A DNA stretch of 64,000 nt from an uncultured Maribacter sp. (lineage in GTDB: Bacteria; Bacteroidota; Bacteroidia; Flavobacteriales; Flavobacteriaceae): NCBI RefSeq assembly GCF_947500405.1, contig NZ_CANMRY010000003.1:248001-312000 (forward strand), in the 5' to 3' direction. A program made the translations under genes and the position numbers. The notes beneath the pieces were generated by a model that searched no databases, was not told where the DNA came from, and worked only from the letters and a program-made list of their open reading frames with translations. Positions 18,722 through 27,454 of this stretch are shown piece after piece. Position 1 is the stretch's first letter. Every line of letters begins with the position of its first letter.

Positions 18722-19790
18722 TGTATTCTGCTGCTTTTTTAATCCTTTCATAAGTGCCATCATCAAACTTCACTTCAAAATCAGATTTAAATAATGTTGA
18801 TGGTTTATAATAATCGGTAGATATTACTTGCGCTCCTGATGCTTTTGCTTTTTCAAATTTGGTGTAATCGTTTGCTCTAGCTTCTTTAGTTCCTGCATCG
18901 GCACGCGTGCGTACCATATACCCTTTTGCAACTAGCTGCTTTATATATTCAAAATCGGTAATGGGATTATTCACAATTCTAAACGCAGCTTCAGGATTTC
19001 CTTCTTTACTATTCACAAAAAATACGCAGTTTTTTAGTGTGTTATCACCGTTGATGTAAAGCTTGTTTTTTTGTTCTTTTTCATCTAAAACAAAAAGGAA
19101 TTTCCCTTTACAGTCTTCTAATTTTGGCCAGCCGTTTTTTAGGACTGCTTCTTCCAAATTATTAAAATCTTTCCGCACATCATCTGGTACTATCAAATCG
19201 TCTTTTGAAAAAACCGAACGTATTTCAGCATCTAAATCTTGATAGGCTTTGACTGAAAATGGCAGTGGTTTTGTTAACTGTGGTAGTGCTTTATCTTTCG
19301 TATTCATTAAGATGACAATCGGTGTATGTGTTGGGTTTTCATCCGACCATTGCTTCATCACGCTTAAACAATCTTTGAATAACAAATGATGACTTCTAAA
19401 GTCGATATCTTGAATATGAAATAATTTAAATCCGGATGCTTCTAAAGTATTATCTTCATCATAAGGCATTGGAATAGCTCCAGATTGTTTTACAATTTCT
19501 AAACCTTTCGGATTGGAAAAATGACCACCTTTTGGGTCGTAAAACACATCTAATTCTAAATTTAGCAAACCTAGATTTAGCTGTTCTTTAATACTAATAT
19601 GCTCATATTCTAAAGATTTTGCTTTGCTAGAATCAATAGTTCCAATATAATTTAACAATGGTTTTTCTATACCTATTTTATATGAATTATGACTTCCAAT
19701 AACCTGAATATCATTCAGTTTTAAATGTGTTTTATTTACACACCCAAAACAGACAACAATAATCAGACATAAAAGAGCCCGCTGTTTCAT
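18714..19790 (-). CDS. PI-PLC-like (phosphatidylinositol phospholipase C, PI-PLC-C1 family) lipoprotein
   Basis: A 358-residue lipoprotein (MKQRALLCLIIVVCFGC, acylated Cys17 predicted). It resembles the calcium-dependent PI-PLC-like family: IGSHNSYK with His34 near the N-terminus, LNLELDVFYDPKGG with an acidic metal-ligand cluster, and a second candidate His125 in FKLFHIQDID. The C-terminal half has the barrel-like strands VFFVNSKEG and RTRADAGTKEARAND. Such enzymes cleave phosphodiesters of inositol or glycerol head groups, but most bacterial members are uncharacterised. The ATG follows the GH125 stop with no gap (TAAATG), and its own end overlaps the GH115 start by 8 bases, so the three genes look translationally coupled. 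Family confidence is good; phosphatidylinositol as substrate is not shown. Confidence 0.78.
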   Translation of the reverse strand: MKQRALLCLIIVVCFGCVNKTHLKLNDIQVIGSHNSYKIGIEKPLLNYIGTIDSSKAKSLEYEHISIKEQLNLGLLNLELDVFYDPKGGHFSNPKGLEIVKQSGAIPMPYDEDNTLEASGFKLFHIQDIDFRSHHLLFKDCLSVMKQWSDENPTHTPIVILMNTKDKALPQLTKPLPFSVKAYQDLDAEIRSVFSKDDLIVPDDVRKDFNNLEEAVLKNGWPKLEDCKGKFLFVLDEKEQKNKLYINGDNTLKNCVFFVNSKEGNPEAAFRIVNNPITDFEYIKQLVAKGYMVRTRADAGTKEARANDYTKFEKAKASGAQVISTDYYKPSTLFKSDFEVKFDDGTYERIKKAAEYND

Positions 19791-21230
19791 TTAAATAGAT
19801 TTTAAAAGTTTCGGTTTTTCGTTGTATAGCTTTAAAATTAGTTCTCCAAATAAGGTATTCGCCCAAGCAAACCAAGACCTAGAGAATTTAGAAGCATCAT
19901 CTTTATGAAAGGTTTCATGCATAAATCCTGAACCATTATGCGTATTCATCAATTGTTTGATACACCAAATTATTTCCTCATCATTATCACTTGTCATGGC
20001 TCTTAAAATAATGCCCATAGGCCAAATGGTATCTAAACCTGCATGTGGGCCACCTTGCCCCTCGCCTGCTTTCCCTTTAAAATAATAAGGGTTATCATCA
20101 CTCAACAAATAGGCTCTTGTATTTTTATAGACTTCGGAATCGTAAAACGCTTCATTCATCAAATATTTCATGGCGATTAATGACGGAATATTAGGGTCGT
20201 CTATACATACTTTATTCCCAAAACCATCTATTTCGTAGGCATATATTTTACCATAGTGTAAATGCTCTGAAATGGCATATTTATTTACTGCTTGCAATAC
20301 TTCGCTAGAAAATGAAGCACATTCTTTAGAAAACAAATCGTCTTTAAAAACCGTTTTATAAACCTCACTTAATTGTGCTAAAGATTCTACTGCAAACAGG
20401 TTTGATGGAATTAAAAAGGGGTACATCGTACCATCATCAGATGGTCTAAATGCAGAACAAATGAGTCCTACTGGTTTTATTGGTCTGCCTTTTCCACTAA
20501 AAGGTGCTGTAACGTTTTTATTTCTTCTAACGCGTTCAAAATAATAGGGTGTTGTTCCATTTTTGCGTTGTTCTGTTCTTAAGGTTTCTACTGCTAATCG
20601 CATGGCCTTATCCCAATCTGCATCAAAAACAGAAGTATCTCCAGTTTCTTTATAATATCCGTAAGCCAAACGAACGGCATAACATAAAGAGTCTATTTCC
20701 CATTTACGTTCGTGAATACCTGACTGTGGCGTTGGCTTATCGTCTTTCCATTTTGTTGGTCTTGCAACATCTTTGTAAAATGCATTGGCATAAGGGTCTA
20801 GCAACACGCATTTGGTTTGCCTATTTATTAAGCCTTTAAATAAATTTTTTAGTTTTTCATCTTTATGAACCAAAGGTAAATATGGCCAAACTTGAGCTGT
20901 AGAATCTCGCAACCACATGGCATCAATATCGCCTGTTATAACAAATGTATCTGGTTTATCATCAATAATCTCATAATCTACTGTGGTATCTAAAGTGTTT
21001 GGAAAACAGTTTTCAAACATCCACGCCAATTCTTTATTATTGATACCTTTTTTTACATTTTTTATAGTTTTTTCAACCGCATCACTAACAAATGTTCTTT
21101 TAGAAGGAATAGGTCTGTTGGAAGGATACGCTTGAAAATCCTGAGCTACTCCTAAAGCAGAACAGTTTAATGCCGTAAGTCCAGCAACACCCAAAGCACT
21201 TTGTTTTATAAATTTTCTTCTTGTTGTCAT
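19791..21230 (-). CDS. GH125 exo-alpha-1,6-mannosidase
   Basis: A 479-residue metal-independent alpha-mannosidase. Family signatures are GDIDAMWLRDSTAQVWPYLP, HERKWEIDSLCYAVRLAYGY (general acid Asp in WEID), GGPHAGLDTIWPM and GSGFMHETFHKDD (general base Glu). Characterised GH125 enzymes remove terminal alpha-1,6-mannose from mannan or N-glycan. The N-terminus carries a twin-arginine signal (TTRRKFIKQSALGVAG) instead of the Sec signals of its neighbours. A Cys at 23 follows (LTALNC), so it may be a Tat-exported lipoprotein. It is the sixth gene of the SusC-led operon, 98 bp after the GH92 at 21329. Confidence 0.96.
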   Translation of the reverse strand: MTTRRKFIKQSALGVAGLTALNCSALGVAQDFQAYPSNRPIPSKRTFVSDAVEKTIKNVKKGINNKELAWMFENCFPNTLDTTVDYEIIDDKPDTFVITGDIDAMWLRDSTAQVWPYLPLVHKDEKLKNLFKGLINRQTKCVLLDPYANAFYKDVARPTKWKDDKPTPQSGIHERKWEIDSLCYAVRLAYGYYKETGDTSVFDADWDKAMRLAVETLRTEQRKNGTTPYYFERVRRNKNVTAPFSGKGRPIKPVGLICSAFRPSDDGTMYPFLIPSNLFAVESLAQLSEVYKTVFKDDLFSKECASFSSEVLQAVNKYAISEHLHYGKIYAYEIDGFGNKVCIDDPNIPSLIAMKYLMNEAFYDSEVYKNTRAYLLSDDNPYYFKGKAGEGQGGPHAGLDTIWPMGIILRAMTSDNDEEIIWCIKQLMNTHNGSGFMHETFHKDDASKFSRSWFAWANTLFGELILKLYNEKPKLLKSI

Positions 21231-21328
21231 TTATTTAAGAATTAGCATCTGAAAATGGTACGAATAAAATAAGGATTAGTGTCTCTAAGAAAATAGATAT
21301 CATCCTAATACACTAAAGATAATACACT

Positions 21329-23635
21329 TTAATTATCTCTGGCTTCCATTTTCATGTTAAGCACACCACCACTCGTTATGTCTTTATGAAACAAGGTAAA
21401 TTCTTTTAATGACTTACCACTAAAGGTCGCTTCCTTTACAAAAACGTTGGTTTCATTATTATCAGTGGCTAGAATTTCTAAGGTTTTTCCTGAATGATAA
21501 TCGGGATGCAATTGAATGGAAATTTTATCGAAAATAGGACTTCCTATTTGATATTCTGCATCTGCATCTGTTCCGCCATTTATTTGGAATAAACCAATTT
21601 TCATTAACACAGCAAGACTTCCCATTAATCCTTGGTCTTCGTCTCCATTATAACCTGTTGATGGTGCTAAACCTCCAAAAACGGTAGATGTTACTTTTCG
21701 AGACCAATACTGTGTTAAGTCTGGTCTGCCTAGTTTATGAAAAGTAAAAGCTGTTTGTATAGAGGGTTGATTGCCATAGTTTATTGGAATCTTTCTGTAT
21801 TCTGGATGTAATTCTGATGCATGTGATGTTCCAGAGGTAAAATTTAAGGTTTCTGCTTCTTCAAATTGGGTATTCAATTTATCGGCAGCCACATCTTTTC
21901 CTCCCATTAATTCTCCTAATTCTGGAATATTATGAGGTACAAACCATGTGGATTGTGCGCCATTGGCTTCTATAAAACCTTCCTCATAATTGTAAGGACT
22001 ATAGTCAGCTTGCCATTGTCCCTTTATATTTTTGGGTTGCATCCACCCGATTTTTTTATTGAATAGGTTCTGATAGTTTTTAGAACGCTTCATAAAATAA
22101 TTGTAATCTACTTTCTTGCCTAACTTTAATGCCAATTGGGCTAACGTCCAATCTTGATACGCATATTCTAAAGTTAAACCTGCACCATCTTGATGCCCTC
22201 CAAATTTACCTTCTGGATTTGGATGCGGCACAAAACCATTTTTTAAATAATATTTAAGACCACCTCCTTTTTGTGTTTTATGCTCATAGCCCGCCTTTTC
22301 CATAATACCATTTGGCATATGGTTTTTCTTTAGAGCTTCGTATACATATTCTAAATTATTTTTTAGAATACCTTTTTGAATGGCACTCACAAAAAATGGT
22401 GTGGACGAACTTCCTGTCATTACAAACGTGTAATTTCCTCCTGAAGGTCCTCTAGCAACTAAACCTCCATCTTTATAATATTGCAGTAAAGACCATGTAA
22501 ACTCTTCATAAATTTCTGGATATACTAAGCCCCATAAAGTATTTATTGTCCATTGCGCTCCCCAAAAAGCATCTGAGTTATAATGATTAAACTTAGGCGT
22601 ACCATCTTCTTTTAAAGGCAATTGCCCTATTCTAAAGCTTTTTCCTGTATTATCTGGATACGCACCATTTACATCACTTATGGTTCGTCTTCCTTGAAGC
22701 GCATGCCACAAGTCTGTATAAAATCTCTTTTGTTGCTTTTCAGTATTCCCTTCAACTTTTATTCTACCTAAAAGGCTATTCCATTCGTCTTTTGAATCTG
22801 AAACTACAGCATTAAAATCCCAATGTTGTAATTCTGTTTTCATATTTAAACTAGCATTTTCTTCTGAGGTATATGAAATAGCAACTTTCATTAAAAGCGG
22901 CGTATTCAAATCCTTAAAATGCAACATGTAATTCCCTGTTTCTTCATCTTTTTGAAGATGATTTACAGACTGATTTAAAGCTATTTTAAAAAATACTTTT
23001 AAATCTTTTGGTCTTCTATGGGTTGGCGTAGCTACTACAGAGCCAACAAATTCTTTATCGTTAATTTGTTTTAATATGCCATTTGCATTATCGCTAGGCC
23101 CTAAAACGGTATTTAAATTTAATAGGATTCCTGCTTCAGATTTTTCAGGAAATGTATATTTATGAAAACCGACACGTTTGGTACTTGTTAATTCTGTTTT
23201 AATATTAAAACGTTGAAGTTCTAAGCTATGATAACCTGGTTTTACCACTTCATTATCATGACTAAATTTAGAATAGAAATCGGTAAAAATGCTATTTTTA
23301 TTTTCTTCGGAAAAGGTAACTGGCATTACAGAAACACCAGATATTTGCCAACCATGAATATGGCTAAATCCTTTTATTGTATCTGTTTTATAACGATAAC
23401 CACTACCCCAAGCTCCGTCTATTTCGTTATCTGGACTTAAATTTACCATTCCAAAAGGACGGCATGCCGACGAAAAGAAAAACCATCTAGAATTTTCTGT
23501 ATCTAGTTGAGGATAGACCATATTTGAAAAATCGACCTCTTTATAAACCTCATCTGTGATTATTTGTTTACTATCATTTTTACAAGCAAAAACTGATAAT
23601 AGTATAAACAATATAAAAAATTTACAATATCTCAT
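21329..23635 (-). CDS. GH92 alpha-mannosidase lipoprotein (divergent type)
   Basis: A 768-residue lipoprotein (MRYCKFFILFILLSVFAC, Cys18). GH92 features are FGMVNLSPDNEIDGAWGSGY, FSHIHGWQISGV in the N-terminal beta domain, and SDAFWGAQWTINTLWGLVYPE in the (alpha/alpha)6 domain. IEANGAQSTW contains the expected general-acid Glu, and GYNGDEDQG contains the acidic base residues. GH92 enzymes are calcium-dependent inverting exo-alpha-mannosidases. The usual MSAWYVFSALGFYP stretch is replaced here by LMGSLAVLMKIGLF, which sets it apart from the other five GH92 proteins of the window and suggests a different specificity. It sits 5 bp after the GH28-like gene. Confidence 0.92.
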   Translation of the reverse strand: MRYCKFFILFILLSVFACKNDSKQIITDEVYKEVDFSNMVYPQLDTENSRWFFFSSACRPFGMVNLSPDNEIDGAWGSGYRYKTDTIKGFSHIHGWQISGVSVMPVTFSEENKNSIFTDFYSKFSHDNEVVKPGYHSLELQRFNIKTELTSTKRVGFHKYTFPEKSEAGILLNLNTVLGPSDNANGILKQINDKEFVGSVVATPTHRRPKDLKVFFKIALNQSVNHLQKDEETGNYMLHFKDLNTPLLMKVAISYTSEENASLNMKTELQHWDFNAVVSDSKDEWNSLLGRIKVEGNTEKQQKRFYTDLWHALQGRRTISDVNGAYPDNTGKSFRIGQLPLKEDGTPKFNHYNSDAFWGAQWTINTLWGLVYPEIYEEFTWSLLQYYKDGGLVARGPSGGNYTFVMTGSSSTPFFVSAIQKGILKNNLEYVYEALKKNHMPNGIMEKAGYEHKTQKGGGLKYYLKNGFVPHPNPEGKFGGHQDGAGLTLEYAYQDWTLAQLALKLGKKVDYNYFMKRSKNYQNLFNKKIGWMQPKNIKGQWQADYSPYNYEEGFIEANGAQSTWFVPHNIPELGELMGGKDVAADKLNTQFEEAETLNFTSGTSHASELHPEYRKIPINYGNQPSIQTAFTFHKLGRPDLTQYWSRKVTSTVFGGLAPSTGYNGDEDQGLMGSLAVLMKIGLFQINGGTDADAEYQIGSPIFDKISIQLHPDYHSGKTLEILATDNNETNVFVKEATFSGKSLKEFTLFHKDITSGGVLNMKMEARDN

Positions 23636-23640
23636 TGGGC

Positions 23641-25269
23641 CTATTTAATAATGGCAGTAGCCGTTTTCAATTCATCATCTTTTGTTACCTCATGCGTTCC
23701 TTTTAATGCAAATTGTTTGTGATTAGTTTCTGGTAAAACCACATTTTCTATATTTAAAACGTTTACTTCATCAAATACAAATGCTGGTCTAAAATCTTTG
23801 TTTTCTAGTTTTAAATTTACATTTTTAAAAGTAATATCTTTTGCATAGCGAACGTAAAACCCCCAAGCAGGCAGTTCTCCAAACATTGAAAACTCTGGAT
23901 AATCTTTTATTTTATAAGGCACTTGTTCTAATCTACTTAAAGGCACATAAGCCATTCCTTTTGATGCTCTACCAGGATACGTAATATCTATATTTTCTAT
24001 AATTACATTTTCTATATTATGCCCAGGAATACCTACAATTGAAGATGGAAAAGGGTTGTGGAAAAAATCGACCTCTGGTCCTCTTAAATCGTAATTTATA
24101 TCTGGTCTTCCAAAAGGTATTTCAACCTTTACATCTTTTATATGTACATTTTTTATGGTTCCCGGTTGTTCTCCACCTCTATGACCTAAGCGAATAAAAA
24201 TACCGTTACCTGTATTTTTAGCAACAATATTAGACACACTAATGTTTTCTATAGCACCTCCATCAACACTTTCAATAGCTATTGCAGAACGAAATGTATC
24301 AAAAACATTAATATTTTCGATAGTTACATTTTTAAATCCACCGTAAGAAGCGGTTCCAAACTTTAATGCACTTGCACTACTTTTAATTGTACAATTTGCA
24401 ATATATATGCTATCATTATAATACTTTGGGAAATACGATTTTAAACAAATGCCATCGTCGGCAGAATCTACATCGCAATTGGTTATTTGTACATTTTTAC
24501 AATCGGTAATATCCATACCATCGTTATTCCAAAAGGCTCTATTAACTATTTTAAGATTATCTAATTTTAGTTTTTCACATAACTCAAAAGAAAGTCCCCA
24601 GCATGCTCCATTTTGAAGATTTAAATCCAAGACATCTACATTTTTACACATTGAAAACCTGAATAATTTAGGTCTTGCCGTTTCATTGGGACGCATGCGC
24701 CTGTAATTATACTTTGGGTCTATACGTTCTCCTGAATGGTGTAAACTATCTATACTTAGTGCCAAAGCTCTCCCTTGTCCATCTATTTTACCTTTGCCGT
24801 AGATTTTAAAATTATTGGCTTTATAGGCTACTAAAAATGCCATATTCGAGTAATCGTCTCTCTTTGGAGATTCAGGTCGTTCTGGCATTGGTACATCTTT
24901 ATAATCGTAAGGATTTGTACTCCCTAATAAAACAGCACCTGCTTTTAAATACAAGCTTACATTAGATTTCATTACAAGACTACCAGAAAGGTATTCTCCT
25001 TTAGGAAATACTAAAGTACCACCATGGGCTTGATGAACTTTATCTATTAATTCTTGTAAAGCAACTGTATTTAATATTTTACTGTTACCAACTATACCAT
25101 AATCTGTAACCAAATATTCTTTATTATTAGTCTTTTTTAGATACTCTTTTTTAACTTCACTTTGAGAGACATTTACAGGTGTTTCAGTTGCTTCTTTACA
25201 TGACCAAAAAAATAAAATCAGTAAAAAAACATATAAAACAGAAGTACTACATTTTGTCTTGTATGCCAT
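23641..25269 (-). CDS. GH28-like (polygalacturonase-fold) glycosidase lipoprotein
   Basis: A 542-residue lipoprotein (FFWSCKEATE, Cys24) with a right-handed parallel beta-helix of the GH28 group. It begins with YGIVGNSKILNTVALQELID and GGTLVFPKGEYLSGSL, and shows many IENI- and VTIENI-type coils. The catalytic acids look conserved in NNDGMD and SADDGICLKS (near 250-272). The canonical Gly-His-Gly is replaced by SASALKFGTASYGG, and the RxK motif reads IRLGHRGG. It is therefore a GH28-like enzyme whose substrate need not be galacturonan. It lies between two GH92 genes (2 and 5 bp gaps), so it probably attacks a side chain of the same glycan. Confidence 0.85.
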   Translation of the reverse strand: MAYKTKCSTSVLYVFLLILFFWSCKEATETPVNVSQSEVKKEYLKKTNNKEYLVTDYGIVGNSKILNTVALQELIDKVHQAHGGTLVFPKGEYLSGSLVMKSNVSLYLKAGAVLLGSTNPYDYKDVPMPERPESPKRDDYSNMAFLVAYKANNFKIYGKGKIDGQGRALALSIDSLHHSGERIDPKYNYRRMRPNETARPKLFRFSMCKNVDVLDLNLQNGACWGLSFELCEKLKLDNLKIVNRAFWNNDGMDITDCKNVQITNCDVDSADDGICLKSYFPKYYNDSIYIANCTIKSSASALKFGTASYGGFKNVTIENINVFDTFRSAIAIESVDGGAIENISVSNIVAKNTGNGIFIRLGHRGGEQPGTIKNVHIKDVKVEIPFGRPDINYDLRGPEVDFFHNPFPSSIVGIPGHNIENVIIENIDITYPGRASKGMAYVPLSRLEQVPYKIKDYPEFSMFGELPAWGFYVRYAKDITFKNVNLKLENKDFRPAFVFDEVNVLNIENVVLPETNHKQFALKGTHEVTKDDELKTATAIIK

Positions 25270-25271
25270 GT

Positions 25272-27347
25272 TTAATTTTGTTTACCCCAGTCTTTATTGG
25301 GTGTATCTGTTAATTCAAATTGCAAAATGCCGCCTTTAGAAATTAAATTAAAGTCTATAATACTTGAGTTAATTTCTACTCCATTCCATGTTACTTTTTG
25401 AATGTATATCTTTTTTGATGTTCTACCGTTTGTAATTATTTGCAACGGTTTATCATTTGTTTTTATAGTAATTTTATCAAATTGTGGTGTACTTAATGCC
25501 AACTGAGTACTTCCTGGAAAAATAGGATATACCCCCATTGTAGACCATACGTACCATGACGACATAGTTCCTGCATCGTCATCCATTTCTTTGATGTAAC
25601 CATTGGGCGTATTGGTAAAAATTTTACGCGTAATGGGTTGTTCTAATTTATGGTGTGTTCCGTACCAATTATTCGTTTCCTTGTTTAACAATTGGTCGAC
25701 TAACCTTTGCGTTTTCCATGGCGAATTTGTGTAATTATACAAATACGGCACTTGAATATCGGGTTGGTTACCTATGTTAAATAATTCGTTTTCAAAGAAA
25801 TAATCTAATTGAGTTTCAAACTCATCTTTACCTCCTATCATGGTTTGAATTCCCTTTATATCAAAAGGTACAAACCATCGGTATTGCCACAACGTGCCTT
25901 CGTACAATCCGTCTCCATGCATGATATCTGAATTTTCATCCATAGTTAAAAACTTGTCTTTCCAAAGGGTTTTATATTCAAAAGCTTTATCTCTATAAAA
26001 TTTAGCATCTGCATTTTCTCCTAAAGCTTTAGAAATTTCTGAAAGTGCCCATAAATCATAACTCGATTCTAGTACATTATCTGGCGATTTAAACGGTAAA
26101 TGTTCAGCTTCTGCTTTCATTTCTTCATAAATATCTGATAATGGAAATGGCAAAATTCCTTTTTGATATGCATCTAACACAATAGCTATGGTATGCTCTG
26201 TTCTAATGGTTAAGAAAGGTTCTGTTTCTGTTGCCCAATCAGGTTTTCCTTGTTTGTACAATGCTTTTAAAGACGTTAACATGTCTTTATATCTATTTGG
26301 ATATAAAAATGAAAATAAAGGAAGTTTTGTTCTAAACGTATCCCATACAGACCAACCGTGATAATGCGATGAATTAGATTTGTATTGATTACCATCACTA
26401 CCTCTATACACTCCATTTTCATCATTTATAATAAATGGCGATTGTGTTGCGTGGTACAAATGTGTATAGAATAATTCCTTTAGTGTATCATTTTCTGTCT
26501 CTACATGAACAACATCCATAAGATTGTTCCATGATTTAAATGCTTGCTGTTTAACTTCAGGAAAGCTTAATTTTTCTGATAACTTTAAATTTTGAATGGC
26601 ACTGTTTTCATCAACAACCGACAAAGCACATCGTAATAAAATATCTTGATTATTTTTAGTTGAAAACTTAAAAATTAATTTAGAATTATCTTCAGTTACT
26701 TCTGATACTTCATGATTAAATCTAATAGCGTAGTAAAATGTGTATTTACCTTTTCTACAAACATTAACGCTTGTTATTTTGCCACTAATAATACCATTTT
26801 CTACATGATAACTATGAGATACGTGACCTGCATAACTACTTGCTAAATCTATGGTAAATCCAGCATTTTTAGATTCTGGAAATGTATATTGATGAAATGC
26901 TACTTGCCTAGTTGCAGTAAGCTGCGTTTTTACACCGTTGTTTAAGTTCACTGAATAATATCCAGCTTTAGCTTTTTCACTTTCTTTTGAATATGTTAGA
27001 CCTTTAGAAATTGAATCTCCTTTTGAAATAACAAAAGGTAATATTCTTAAATTCCCTCCTACGCCTCTACATCCAACACCAGAAAATCTGGTATTTGAAA
27101 AACCAATGATTTCTTTAGCACTGTAATCGTACCCAGAATGTGCTATTGGGTTTGTATCTGGACATGGTTTTACCATTCCGAAAGGAACACTGGCAGCAAC
27201 ATCTGTTTGCCCATGGTCGTTTTCTGTAGAAATAAAAGGGTTTATATATACTGCATTGCTTTGCTTTTCCTCTGGTTGAGGAACTATATTATTTTGCCTT
27301 TTACAACAAAACAAGCTTAGAAAAACAAGTGTAAGGTATATGCGCAT
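25272..27347 (-). CDS. GH92 alpha-1,2-mannosidase-like lipoprotein
   Basis: A 691-residue lipoprotein (MRIYLTLVFLSLFCC). GH92 signatures are VYINPFISTENDHGQTDVAA, FGMVKPCPDTNP, FSNTRFSGVGCRGVGG, WSVWDTFRTKLPL, LYEGTLWQYRW (general-acid Glu) and MDDDAGTMSSWYVWSTMGVYP (base Asp pair). It is the shortest GH92 of the window. It follows SusD after 107 bp that hold a hairpin resembling an intrinsic terminator (27362-27394), so its expression may be lower than that of SusC/SusD. It precedes the GH28-like gene by 2 bp. Linkage specificity (1,2, 1,3, 1,4 or 1,6) cannot be assigned by reading. Confidence 0.94.
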   Translation of the reverse strand: MRIYLTLVFLSLFCCKRQNNIVPQPEEKQSNAVYINPFISTENDHGQTDVAASVPFGMVKPCPDTNPIAHSGYDYSAKEIIGFSNTRFSGVGCRGVGGNLRILPFVISKGDSISKGLTYSKESEKAKAGYYSVNLNNGVKTQLTATRQVAFHQYTFPESKNAGFTIDLASSYAGHVSHSYHVENGIISGKITSVNVCRKGKYTFYYAIRFNHEVSEVTEDNSKLIFKFSTKNNQDILLRCALSVVDENSAIQNLKLSEKLSFPEVKQQAFKSWNNLMDVVHVETENDTLKELFYTHLYHATQSPFIINDENGVYRGSDGNQYKSNSSHYHGWSVWDTFRTKLPLFSFLYPNRYKDMLTSLKALYKQGKPDWATETEPFLTIRTEHTIAIVLDAYQKGILPFPLSDIYEEMKAEAEHLPFKSPDNVLESSYDLWALSEISKALGENADAKFYRDKAFEYKTLWKDKFLTMDENSDIMHGDGLYEGTLWQYRWFVPFDIKGIQTMIGGKDEFETQLDYFFENELFNIGNQPDIQVPYLYNYTNSPWKTQRLVDQLLNKETNNWYGTHHKLEQPITRKIFTNTPNGYIKEMDDDAGTMSSWYVWSTMGVYPIFPGSTQLALSTPQFDKITIKTNDKPLQIITNGRTSKKIYIQKVTWNGVEINSSIIDFNLISKGGILQFELTDTPNKDWGKQN

Positions 27348-27361
27348 AATGAAGTTAAAAA

Positions 27362-27394
27362 ATAAAGGCAGACAAAAAACTCATCTGCCTTTAT
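27362..27394 (-). terminator. Intrinsic terminator or attenuator between SusD and GH92
   Basis: A perfect 11-bp inverted repeat, ATAAAGGCAGA (27362-27372) and TCTGCCTTTAT (27384-27394), encloses an 11-base loop. On the minus strand it is followed by a T-rich run (ATTTTTTAAC). It lies after SusD and before the first glycosidase gene. Partial read-through would keep SusC/SusD abundant and the enzymes lower, a known PUL expression pattern. Confidence 0.75.
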
Positions 27395-27454
27395 AAACTA
27401 AAATAACTAACTTAAACAATTAAACTTTTTTATTTCTAATAAGCAAAATCCTAC

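Noticed and set aside
18722..18766. Earlier Met start for GH115
   Set aside because: It overlaps the preceding gene by 53 bases and puts 15 charged and polar residues before the signal peptide; the start at 18721 gives a clean signal peptide and a short coupling overlap.
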